Notes: generated by a model from the sequence alone, not told the origin. A DNA stretch of 13,625 nucleotides from UBA1049 sp964525815 (GCA_964525815.1 CAZGJQ010000051.1:1-13625); one strand, 5' to 3'; shown: positions 6,663 to 12,246, counted from the stretch's first letter. Translations and numbers: made by a program.

Positions 6663-7079
6663 GTGAAAATAAGCATAAAACAAGACAGCAGCATTCCGGA
6701 AACAGAGATAACCATTGTTTGTAAGGTTATAGACGAAGAGCTTGCTGCTGTTATTTCCAGCCTTAGCTTAATTGATAATACGGTTGCGGGAAAAATAGGA
6801 AACGAAACATTCTTTATTCCTTTAATTGATGTTTTATACTTTGAATCGGTTGATAACCGAACGTTTTTTTATACTCAGGATAAGACATATGAATCGGGAA
6901 TGAAATTATATCAGCTTGAAGAGAAGCTAAGCAATACGCCCTTTGTGCGTGTTAGCAAATCTGCTCTGCTAAACATAAAAATGGTAAAAAGTATTCAACC
7001 TGAAGGAAACAGCAGACTTATTGCCACTCTGAAAAACGGTGAGAGGCTGATGGTTTCACGGCAATATTTAAAAATATAA
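6663..7079 (+). CDS. LytTR-family transcriptional regulator, C-terminus displaced into the -1 frame
   Basis: A 138-residue protein: a short N-terminal region (1-42) without a receiver domain, then a LytTR DNA-binding domain with FIPLIDVLYFES, YESGMKLYQLEEKL, FVRVSKSALLNI and LKNGERLMVSRQYLK. Such stand-alone LytTR proteins bind direct repeats in promoters. Translation starts at GTG 6663, five bases after AGGAGGG; the ATG two bases earlier is followed at once by TGA. The frame stops at 7077, about eight residues before the fold normally ends. Those residues (NIKRKLGV) are present in the -1 frame, directly after a T TTA AAA heptamer (7067-7073), so the full protein would be 145 residues through ribosomal slippage, unless one A has been lost by mutation or sequencing error. 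It is co-transcribed with the DUF3021 gene 25 bases downstream. Confidence 0.88.
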   Translation: MKISIKQDSSIPETEITIVCKVIDEELAAVISSLSLIDNTVAGKIGNETFFIPLIDVLYFESVDNRTFFYTQDKTYESGMKLYQLEEKLSNTPFVRVSKSALLNIKMVKSIQPEGNSRLIATLKNGERLMVSRQYLKI

Positions 7080-7099
7080 AGAGAAAGTTAGGAGTGTAG
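7067..7099 (+). other. -1 slippery heptamer and out-of-frame C-terminal tail of the LytTR gene
   Basis: T TTA AAA at 7067-7073 matches the X XXY YYZ slippery pattern in the correct phase of the LytTR frame. After a -1 slip, reading continues AAT ATA AAG AGA AAG TTA GGA GTG and stops at TAG 7097-7099, adding NIKRKLGV, a typical LytTR ending. Without slippage the protein ends two codons later with Ile. I see no convincing stimulatory hairpin downstream, and the AGGAG at 7090-7094 also serves as ribosome binding site of the next gene. A lost A in the run 7070-7074 would give the same picture. Confidence 0.6.
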
Positions 7100-7104
7100 C
7101 ATAA

Positions 7105-7512
7105 ATGTTTTACTTTGCAAAAAAATACCTGCTGCCCGTTTTTTTGTCAATGGGAATCACCGCTTTTGTTTTGCTCGTTAGCAGCCTTATTTATCCAGAT
7201 GTTATAGGTGTGGAGTACTTCAAGGTGTATTTGATATTCTCAATTGTAGTTGCGCTTATAGGATCTCTTGTCTTTAAAACAGGAGTTTTATATAGTAATA
7301 TTTGGACAAGACGAATAATTGTAATGACTGTTTCTATCGTTTTGGGTATGGTTAGCTTTTGGGTATTAGATAGGCTTAATATATATACGATTATTATTTA
7401 TATATCCGTTTTAATATTATTTAGCACTGTTAGTTATTATGTTGCTGACAAAATCGAAAAAAACCATATAAGAAAAATTAATGATAGATTACGCAAAATG
7501 AACGGAGATTAA
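7105..7512 (+). CDS. DUF3021-family membrane protein, probable partner of the LytTR regulator
   Basis: A 135-residue integral membrane protein with four predicted helices (about residues 9-29, 39-57, 70-88 and 94-113) and a basic cytoplasmic tail (KIEKNHIRKINDRLRKMNGD). It resembles DUF3021 proteins, which are commonly encoded next to LytTR regulators. In Streptococcus mutans the pairs HdrRM and BrsRM combine a LytTR activator with a membrane protein that inhibits it; the order and sizes here suggest the same logic (inference). AGGAG (7090-7094) lies ten bases before the ATG and falls inside the -1-frame tail of the regulator gene, so translation of the two may be linked. A two-way terminator follows at 7521. 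Confidence 0.82.
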   Translation: MFYFAKKYLLPVFLSMGITAFVLLVSSLIYPDVIGVEYFKVYLIFSIVVALIGSLVFKTGVLYSNIWTRRIIVMTVSIVLGMVSFWVLDRLNIYTIIIYISVLILFSTVSYYVADKIEKNHIRKINDRLRKMNGD

Positions 7513-7520
7513 AATAATAC

Positions 7521-7558
7521 AAAAAGGCCGCAGAAAGAATTCATCTGCGGCTTTTTTT
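7521..7558 (+). terminator. bidirectional terminator between LytTR operon and spoVF operon
   Basis: GCCGCAGA (7527-7534) pairs perfectly with TCTGCGGC (7544-7551). A-runs precede and T-runs follow, so it serves the + strand LytTR-DUF3021 operon and the - strand spoVFA-spoVFB operon. Confidence 0.9.
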
Positions 7559-7564
7559 ATTACT

Positions 7565-8125
7565 TCACAAGAGCAGCGGCTGTAGCTGCCTTCCTTCTAT
7601 TGCATTTTTAAGTGTTTCCTGTATTAATTTAAAATCGCAGACCAATGAGGTGGGCTTGTCGGTTGCGTTATCCTGCCCGAGAGGGACAAAGTAAATATTC
7701 TTTTTTTCCAGAATTGTCGCTATATTATACAGGTTTGCGCTGAGTCCGTCGTTTGTAGCAAGAGCGATTATAACGGGTCGGCGGTTGCGCAGCTGCGCTT
7801 TGACACACATGGTTACGGTTGTATCCGTAATACCCCCGGCTATCTTTGCAAGCGTGTTTCCGGTACAGGGCGCAACTATGACAGCATCAAAGCCTCCTGT
7901 CGTTATAACCTCCTCAGCTCTTTTTATGGTGGTAACAACCTCATTATCGCATATATTCTTAACCTTTTCATGCAGCTCCGACGCCAAACCGAAGCGGGTG
8001 TCGGTAGCTGCCGTTATTTCGGAGAATACAGGGGTGATTTCGTGTTCTTCTACCATTTTTTCAAGTACATCCAGCGCCTTTTTATGCGTGCAGAATGACC
8101 CGCAAAAGGCATATGCCAGCTTCAT
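7565..8125 (-). CDS. spoVFB: dipicolinate synthase subunit B (flavoprotein)
   Basis: A 186-residue protein of the flavoprotein superfamily, the second subunit of dipicolinate synthase. It works with SpoVFA in the mother cell to turn dihydroxytetrahydropicolinate, from the lysine pathway, into dipicolinic acid, which is stored with calcium in the spore core. Recognisable blocks are LAYAFCGSFCTH at the start, VAPCTGNTLAKIAGGITD in the middle, and VPLGQDNATDKPTSLV and EGRQLQP near the end. The ATG at 8125 is chosen because AAGGAG stands ten bases before it and because family members begin at MKLAYAFCGS; the open frame upstream to 8227 only overlaps spoVFA. The gene follows the spoVFA stop by two bases, so the two form an operon. 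Length is normal. Confidence 0.93.
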   Translation of the reverse strand: MKLAYAFCGSFCTHKKALDVLEKMVEEHEITPVFSEITAATDTRFGLASELHEKVKNICDNEVVTTIKRAEEVITTGGFDAVIVAPCTGNTLAKIAGGITDTTVTMCVKAQLRNRRPVIIALATNDGLSANLYNIATILEKKNIYFVPLGQDNATDKPTSLVCDFKLIQETLKNAIEGRQLQPLLL

Positions 8126-8127
8126 TC

Positions 8128-8985
8128 CTATAAAACTCCTTCCTGCCTTAAGATATTGCAGACTGTTTTGTAAATAATACCTCCCGCCGTAACCGGCGCA
8201 ACCTTCCCGGGGAGGGATAATGCCCATACAACCTCGATCCCCCGTCTTTTTGCCGCCTCAAAGTCAACTCCGCCCGGTCTGCCTGCAAGGTCGATGACAA
8301 GCGTGCTTCTGTCAATGTAATCCAGCATAGGGTCGTTTAGCAGCATTGCGGGTACGGTATTGAAAATAACATCCGTGTCCGAAACAGCATCGCTTAAGTA
8401 CCGGATGTGCATTGCGGCGTAGGAAGAGGATTCGCAGAGCGCAAGGTCGCTCTCGTTCCTTGAAACCACGGTAACCCTGCTGCCCAGTCCCTTTAGCCGC
8501 TCGGCAAGTGCCTTCCCGATTCGTCCGAAGCCGAGAATAACCGTTTTTGCTCCGTGCAGGGTAATGGGCAGCTGCTCGAGTGCCAATTCTATTGCGCCTT
8601 CCGCCGTAGGAATTGCGTTTAGCACCTTAAGCTCTTCTCTTTCGTAATAATCGTGTATGTTCGGGCGGCTCTCGGACAGCATTCCGCCGCAGACTATCTG
8701 CTCGTCGGTTGTGCAGCCAAGCAAATCCTCAAGTAAGATTATCCCTTCGTGTAAAGGAGCGTTGAGGCTGCCCTTGTCTGTTTTACAGGGAAGCGGAAGG
8801 ATTACAGCCGCCGCTCCGTGAAGAGCGTCCGCCGATGTCCTGCACTTTGTTACAGGCGGAAAATCGCCTGTGTACAGGTCAAAGCCGTATACTGCCGTTT
8901 CTATTCCTTTTTCGGCAAATAGTTTAGCGACCACAAGCTGCCGCAAATCGCCGCCTATTACCGCAACTTTTACATTATTTGACAC
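8128..8985 (-). CDS. spoVFA: dipicolinate synthase subunit A
   Basis: A 285-residue NAD(P)-binding subunit of dipicolinate synthase, catalysing the last step of dipicolinic acid synthesis during spore formation together with SpoVFB. An N-terminal fold begins with VAVIGGDLRQLVVAKLF (residues 7-23). NAIPTAEGAI lies at 123-132 and the Rossmann glycine motif ILGFGRIG at 150-157; later PGGVDF and LPGKVAPVTAGGI are typical of the family. I place the start at GTG 8985, eight bases after AGGAGG. Another GTG at 8994 directly abuts that ribosome binding site and is less likely. In Bacillus subtilis the operon is transcribed by sigma-K; I found no convincing sigma-K site here. Confidence 0.93.
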   Translation of the reverse strand: MSNNVKVAVIGGDLRQLVVAKLFAEKGIETAVYGFDLYTGDFPPVTKCRTSADALHGAAAVILPLPCKTDKGSLNAPLHEGIILLEDLLGCTTDEQIVCGGMLSESRPNIHDYYEREELKVLNAIPTAEGAIELALEQLPITLHGAKTVILGFGRIGKALAERLKGLGSRVTVVSRNESDLALCESSSYAAMHIRYLSDAVSDTDVIFNTVPAMLLNDPMLDYIDRSTLVIDLAGRPGGVDFEAAKRRGIEVVWALSLPGKVAPVTAGGIIYKTVCNILRQEGVL

Positions 8986-9030
8986 AACCTCCACCTCCTG
9001 ATGGGCAAAAGCAATAACGAAGAAATCGTG

Positions 9031-9052
9031 GAGGTACGAACCGATGTACCTC
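9031..9052 (-). other. hairpin in the spoVFA leader
   Basis: GAGGTAC (9031-9037) and GTACCTC (9046-9052) form a perfect 7-bp stem with an 8-base loop, 46 bases before the spoVFA start on the - strand. On the + strand T-rich sequence follows (9062-9067), but no + strand gene needs a terminator here. Confidence 0.4.
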
Positions 9053-9133
9053 TGACTCGGGTTTTTTCATGTATATATCCGTTTCTCCAAACGGCAAAAG
9101 AGCCGGTCGGTAAAAAGTATTTATACTTACAGT

Positions 9134-9162
9134 ATATTAAGGCGCATATCTTAAGGTAACAA
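9134..9162 (-). promoter_or_regulatory. weak candidate promoter upstream of spoVFA
   Basis: On the - strand TTGTTA (9162-9157), 17 bases, TAATAT (9139-9134). The match is only moderate, and a sporulation sigma factor would be expected for this operon. It is the best sigma-A-like pair in the 9070-9170 interval. Confidence 0.25.
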
Positions 9163-9173
9163 AAAACTGCATC

Positions 9174-9209
9174 AAAAAAACAGTCTCCGCCGTGTGAGAC
9201 TGCTTTTTT
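9174..9209 (-). terminator. terminator of the SipL-like gene (bidirectional)
   Basis: CAGTCTC (9181-9187) pairs with GAGACTG (9196-9202); A7 precedes and C plus T6 follows. On the - strand it begins 18 bases after the stop codon of the SipL-like gene and should end that transcript before spoVFA. Confidence 0.85.
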
Positions 9210-9226
9210 ACTTTTTGAGACCTACC

Positions 9227-10774
9227 TTATTTTTTTATCAGCACCATCTTTGTTCCGCTTTTTACCTGCTCCCATTCGTCAAATGCAGTCGGGTTCGCCT
9301 CCCGAACAACGCTTGGGTTTACATAATATTTCTTAGCAATGCTCCACAAATCATCCTTTGAATCGGGGAAGTAATAGACAACCGCATAATTCTCCTTTTC
9401 CTTGGTAACGGGCTCCTGGGCTGAGACCGTGGATATAATGGTTTGCTTATCCTCGGTAAAGGTTCTTATCTTTGCATTTAGGATAATTCGGAGAGAGAGG
9501 CTGTTGTCTGACATAATGGTGGTCGTGTAATCAAACGGGAACAGTCCCGACTCCACGTCAACCACATTGTCCGGAAGGTCAATAGGTATTAGCTCCTCGA
9601 ATTCGCCCGAGAAATCAAAGCTCTCGAACTCCTCTGCGGTACGCCCGAGAACGGATACCGTGTAGCCTCCGTTAAGTCTTACGCCACCCTCGGCAAGCTC
9701 TGTTTTTAGCTCGTTTATGGTTATGTCTGTATCAAAGAGGGGAGCAGTAAGAGGTCTTTCGGGCATAACAACCGTATCTAATGCAAAGGTACGGTCAAAC
9801 TCGGATAGCTGTGTGGGAAAGGCTATATCTATATTGTCCGTCTTGCTGATATAATCGGAGGAGAACAGGTCGGTTGCCACAATTTCGCTGACTCTTTCGG
9901 TCATATCCGCTTTAGCCTTTGCTATAAAGCTTGCCTTTATAACTTTATTCTCGCCGTATGCATCGATTTCACCTGTCACCTTTTCCTCTGCCACGGATAG
10001 CGATACCGCTATTCTTCCTGTTTCGTCCACCTCCAAATTACTCAAGGTCATACTGACCGGAACGGTCTTTGTTACCATAATGAGCTCATTCTCCGAGCTA
10101 TCCTCCTCATACAGCAGCTTTACCGTGGCGTTTGTTTTAACCAGCGCATCGTTTCCGGTCATGGTAACCTGAGGAGGCTGAAGGCTTACACTCCCAAAAA
10201 CAATGTCCCCTATCGGCTTCTCGTTTTGTAGCAGCGGTATTTCCTCGCTGAAGGTAAAGTCCTCGGTATAGGAGGCAATTCTTTTTTCAAAGGATATTTC
10301 GTTTGTTCTGTAAAAGGTATTGTCGCCGCTTCGAGTGTCCACTGTCTTTATTGCCGTGTTTCCGAACACATCCAAATCAAGCTTCAGCCTTGGTTTTATG
10401 ATGAATTTCCTCGGGCTGAGCATTTTACAGGAAATATGCGTGCAGCGTGTGGATGTTTCCGCCACCGGATTGACGCAGCTCTGGCTCTGAACATCAAAGC
10501 TCTGATTGAATTCCTTGGTAAACAATGCGCTCTTGATTTTGTTTTTGTAATCGGTTTCGTACAGTATACGGCATACCACTTTTCCGACCACAAGACATTT
10601 ATTCTCGTTTATGTCACTGCTTTCTATAATAGGGGTGCAGTCAACCCGAATAAGTCTCGATATGTCCGGACAAAAGTCTGGCAGAGCCTCTTCAAGCTCC
10701 AAGTCCTTATCCACCGTTGTGCGCAGCAGCCGCTTCGGAACATATATCTCCCTTACTGATGTTTTTATGGCAAT
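9227..10774 (-). CDS. sipL: SipL-like spore morphogenesis protein: DUF3794 (SPOCS) repeats plus C-terminal LysM
   Basis: A protein of about 515 residues. Characteristic are LPDFCPDISRLIRVDC (31-46), the opening of DUF3794/SPOCS proteins; several beta-rich SPOCS-type repeats through the middle; and a C-terminal LysM domain (about 463-515, with DDLWSIAKKYYVNPSVVREAN and SGTKMVLI). In Clostridioides difficile SipL binds the coat ATPase SpoIVA through its LysM domain and is needed for coat attachment. The start is unusual. A sigma-E-like promoter at 10799-10827 puts the mRNA start near 10792, and AAAGGA (10784-10779) then precedes only ATT (10774) or ATA (10768) in frame. The frame stays open to a TTG at 10900, but that codon lies upstream of the promoter, has no ribosome binding site, and would add a stretch not expected in the family. 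Other DUF3794-LysM proteins exist, so identity as SipL itself is probable, not certain. Confidence 0.8.
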   Translation of the reverse strand: MAIKTSVREIYVPKRLLRTTVDKDLELEEALPDFCPDISRLIRVDCTPIIESSDINENKCLVVGKVVCRILYETDYKNKIKSALFTKEFNQSFDVQSQSCVNPVAETSTRCTHISCKMLSPRKFIIKPRLKLDLDVFGNTAIKTVDTRSGDNTFYRTNEISFEKRIASYTEDFTFSEEIPLLQNEKPIGDIVFGSVSLQPPQVTMTGNDALVKTNATVKLLYEEDSSENELIMVTKTVPVSMTLSNLEVDETGRIAVSLSVAEEKVTGEIDAYGENKVIKASFIAKAKADMTERVSEIVATDLFSSDYISKTDNIDIAFPTQLSEFDRTFALDTVVMPERPLTAPLFDTDITINELKTELAEGGVRLNGGYTVSVLGRTAEEFESFDFSGEFEELIPIDLPDNVVDVESGLFPFDYTTTIMSDNSLSLRIILNAKIRTFTEDKQTIISTVSAQEPVTKEKENYAVVYYFPDSKDDLWSIAKKYYVNPSVVREANPTAFDEWEQVKSGTKMVLIKK

Positions 10775-10798
10775 CGCATCCTTTCGCTTTTTGTTTAA

Positions 10799-10827
10799 TT
10801 TATATGTAGCCAAAAAGGATAATATGA
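10799..10827 (-). promoter_or_regulatory. sigma-E-type promoter of the SipL-like gene
   Basis: On the - strand TCATATT (10827-10821) fits the sigma-E -35 pattern KMATATT at all positions. It is followed by exactly 14 bases and CATATAAA (10806-10799), six of eight matches to CATACAMT. Transcription would start near 10792, about 18 bases before the proposed start codon. Sigma-E control fits a protein that acts around the forespore from the mother cell. Confidence 0.65.
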
Positions 10828-10892
10828 ATAAACTATATTGAAAGACATTATTTGTTTTATTGCTGATGTTTTGTACTAAAACAGCCTGTCTG

Positions 10893-10960
10893 TTTGGCAA
10901 AAAGTCATTCGCACCGGCGGGATAAGACTTTTTGGCAATCGTTTTTGCTTTATCCGCCGG
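10893..10960 (+). other. structured leader with two interlocking stems (possible pseudoknot)
   Basis: Stem A pairs AAAAAGTC (10899-10906) with GACTTTTT (10926-10933). Stem B pairs 10914-10925 with 10950-10960: eleven pairs, one bulged G and a GC-rich base. The left arm of B lies inside the loop of A, so the two either exclude each other or form an H-type pseudoknot. TTTGGCAA is repeated directly at 10893-10900 and 10931-10938. The right arm of B overlaps GGAG (10959-10962), a possible ribosome binding site of the small gene at 10976. Confidence 0.45.
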
Positions 10961-10975
10961 AGAAACGGGTTTTTT

Positions 10976-11122
10976 ATGAGGTGCATAGGAAAAACAATCG
11001 GAATAGCCGCTTTGACCTTCGGGGCAGGGGTTTTGTTGTGTGCCTTGCTGCCTCCGTCTGTTCTGGTCTGTATTGAAGCGGCTATCATAGTTACCGCCGG
11101 CTTCTTCATTTTCGCAAAATAA
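10976..11122 (+). CDS. 48-residue two-helix membrane protein, probably sporulation-linked
   Basis: A short reading frame (ATG 10976, TAA 11120-11122) encodes a very hydrophobic 48-residue protein: a basic start (MRCIGK), a first helix at about 7-24, the turn LLPPSVL (24-30), a second helix at about 31-46 and a final Lys. No named family can be assigned. The coding character (one helical hairpin, basic residues at the cytoplasmic ends, Pro-Pro in the turn) makes a chance ORF unlikely. It lies divergently next to the SipL-like gene and 121 bases before spoVM, so a role in forespore engulfment or coat attachment is a reasonable guess, but only from context. The ribosome binding site is weak: GGAG at 10959-10962, 13 bases away and partly inside a stem. 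Confidence 0.6.
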   Translation: MRCIGKTIGIAALTFGAGVLLCALLPPSVLVCIEAAIIVTAGFFIFAK

Positions 11123-11173
11123 AAAAGAGATTTATTTATATAATACTATCCGCTTGTCCGGCGACCGGCGGAA

Positions 11174-11202
11174 AAAACTTAGCCTTTACTATTACATAAA
11201 AA
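11174..11202 (+). promoter_or_regulatory. weak sigma-E-like promoter candidate for spoVM
   Basis: AAAACTT (11174-11180), 14 bases, CATAAAAA (11195-11202). The -10 fits CATACAMT at six of eight positions and the spacing is right, but the -35 fits poorly. Position (about 42 bases before the start codon) and the sigma-E control of spoVM in Bacillus subtilis make it plausible. Confidence 0.3.
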
Positions 11203-11243
11203 ACCATTTTTCAATTTTTCGTCGGAGAAAAGGGAATTGTCGT

Positions 11244-11324
11244 ATGAGAATCTATGTATTCAAGCCGCCGAGGTTCCTTCGCCCGCTTTTTACGGCGTTG
11301 TTCGGAAGAAAAACAAAGAGCTGA
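11244..11324 (+). CDS. spoVM: SpoVM, 26-residue amphipathic coat-anchoring protein
   Basis: A 26-codon reading frame (ATG 11244, TGA 11322-11324). It encodes a protein of exactly the length of Bacillus subtilis SpoVM and can be aligned to it from memory without gaps: M1, Y4, K7, P9, F11, L12, A18, G21 and K25 are identical, and R2, R10, I3 and L19 are conservative. SpoVM folds as an amphipathic helix that recognises the positive curvature of the forespore outer membrane; P9 is important for this. It then recruits SpoIVA to build the coat basement layer. AAAAGGG (11228-11234) lies nine bases before the ATG. The neighbouring SipL-like gene encodes the other SpoIVA partner known in Clostridia, which supports the call. 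Residue 17 is Thr rather than Arg. Confidence 0.85.
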   Translation: MRIYVFKPPRFLRPLFTALFGRKTKS

Positions 11325-11363
11325 GGTTCTGCTCTTCCTAAAAAAGCGGCTGTATAGCGTTTT

Positions 11364-11393
11364 GCGCAGCAGAATAGCTTGATTTTGCTGCGC
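11364..11393. repeat. inverted repeat between spoVM and folT
   Basis: GCGCAGCA (11364-11371) and TGCTGCGC (11386-11393) are perfect 8-bp arms around a 14-base loop; a further CTGTA/TACAG pair lies outside. It has no T-run, so it is not a typical terminator. It could stabilise the 3' end of the spoVM mRNA. Confidence 0.45.
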
Positions 11394-11443
11394 TTTGCCG
11401 TACAGGGTTAATCTTTGAGGAGAATATTTATATAAATTGCATA

Positions 11444-11472
11444 TTGACAAGTCAGATGTTTGCGTATAGAAT
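11444..11472 (+). promoter_or_regulatory. sigma-A promoter of the folT-folC operon
   Basis: TTGACA (11444-11449), 17 bases, TAGAAT (11467-11472). Transcription would start near 11479, right at the first base-paired stem of the THF riboswitch. Confidence 0.85.
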
Positions 11473-11475
11473 AGA

Positions 11476-11590
11476 CACGCAGAGTAAGGATTTGTGCGTT
11501 AAGTGTTGACCGAACGGGGAGTTGACGGTCAAACGAAAAGCAGAGGCGTTTTGCCTATGCTTGCGGTGCTTATCCTGCATCCCGCTGCAG
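11476..11590 (+). promoter_or_regulatory. tetrahydrofolate (THF) riboswitch
   Basis: The leader of folT contains the conserved THF riboswitch elements: GAGTA (11482-11486), GCGTTAAGTG (11496-11505) and ACGGGGAGTTG (11514-11524). Stems are P1 GCAG/CTGC (11479-11482 with 11585-11588), P2 AGGAT/ATCCT (11487-11491 with 11572-11576), P3 TTGACC/GGTCAA (11506-11511 with 11527-11532), and a P4 hairpin at 11537-11561. The long-range pseudoknot CGGG/CCCG (11515-11518 with 11581-11584) is also present. This class senses reduced folates and lowers expression of folate transporter genes. An alternative stem between 11585-11593 and 11620-11630 would compete with P1 and may be part of the expression platform (inference). 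Confidence 0.88.
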
Positions 11591-11706
11591 CAATTTTATA
11601 TGCGGAATTGACTTGCCTTTTGCTGTGCAGGTTATTATAGCGTTTAAAACGCCTTTTCTTGCTGTTTTGCTGTATGTGGCGAAATAAAGAGAGAGGTGTA
11701 TTTTTT

Positions 11707-12246
11707 ATGAAAAAATTCAGCACAAAGGGTATAGTTTTCTTAGCTATGATGACCGCATTAAGCATGGTGTTTGCAAGACTTATATCCATCAATGTTGACC
11801 CTGCCACCTTGCGATTGAGTTTGACCAATGTACCGGTAATTCTCGCTTCGTTATGGTTTGGTCCTATTGCGGGTGCTTTCGTCGGATTTGTTTCGGATTT
11901 TGTGGGAGCCAGTGTTTTATCTCCGTATGGATGGAATCCGCTGCTTGCGCCGACATCGATAATAATGGGTCTCCTTCCCGGTCTATTAAAGCCTTTATTT
12001 TTAAGGAATTATGGGTTTATAAGGCTTTGCGGCATTACGCTGATTACAAATGCGATAGGAACGATTGCCTATTCTACCTTTGCCCTTTCGCAAATGAGCG
12101 GACTGGAATACTCATATGTACTGGCAATCAGACTTCCCGCTTATATTTTAATTGCTCTGGTTGAGGCAATTTGCATTTATTACCTTACCAAGAGCGGACT
12201 TGACAGAGTGTTGTTTGCGATTCCGGGAAGATGGTGGGAGAAATGA
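11707..12246 (+). CDS. folT: folate ECF transporter S component
   Basis: A 179-residue membrane protein, the folate-binding S component of an energy-coupling-factor transporter; it would use the shared EcfA/EcfA'/EcfT module encoded elsewhere. About six hydrophobic segments are visible. The N-terminal part shows the family pattern RLSLTNVPVILASLWFGP (36-53), followed by GAFVGFVSDFVGA, a later LTNAIG and a C-terminal ALVEAICIYYL. The ATG at 11707 follows AGAGGTG by eight bases; an open frame upstream to 11659 is not needed. Control by the THF riboswitch in the leader, and the four-base overlap with folC (ATGA at 12243-12246), identify the substrate as folate with good confidence. Length is normal. 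Confidence 0.93.
   Translation: MKKFSTKGIVFLAMMTALSMVFARLISINVDPATLRLSLTNVPVILASLWFGPIAGAFVGFVSDFVGASVLSPYGWNPLLAPTSIIMGLLPGLLKPLFLRNYGFIRLCGITLITNAIGTIAYSTFALSQMSGLEYSYVLAIRLPAYILIALVEAICIYYLTKSGLDRVLFAIPGRWWEK

Noticed and set aside
7785..8177. 130-codon + strand frame opposite spoVFB
   Set aside because: Antisense shadow of a clear spoVFB gene with no own signals.
9124..9153. Sigma-K-like promoter on the + strand (AC, 17 bases, GCATATCTTA)
   Set aside because: The match is good, but a terminator hairpin lies 20-30 bases downstream and no + strand gene follows; most likely chance.
10436..10759. 107-codon + strand frame opposite the SipL-like gene
   Set aside because: Antisense to the conserved DUF3794 opening; no translation signals.
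10775..10900. N-terminal extension of the SipL-like protein to a TTG at 10900
   Set aside because: It has no ribosome binding site, lies upstream of a sigma-E-like promoter in the same direction, and its residues do not resemble the family start.
11211..11450. 79-codon - strand frame opposite spoVM
   Set aside because: No homology features or ribosome binding site; it covers spoVM and the folT promoter.
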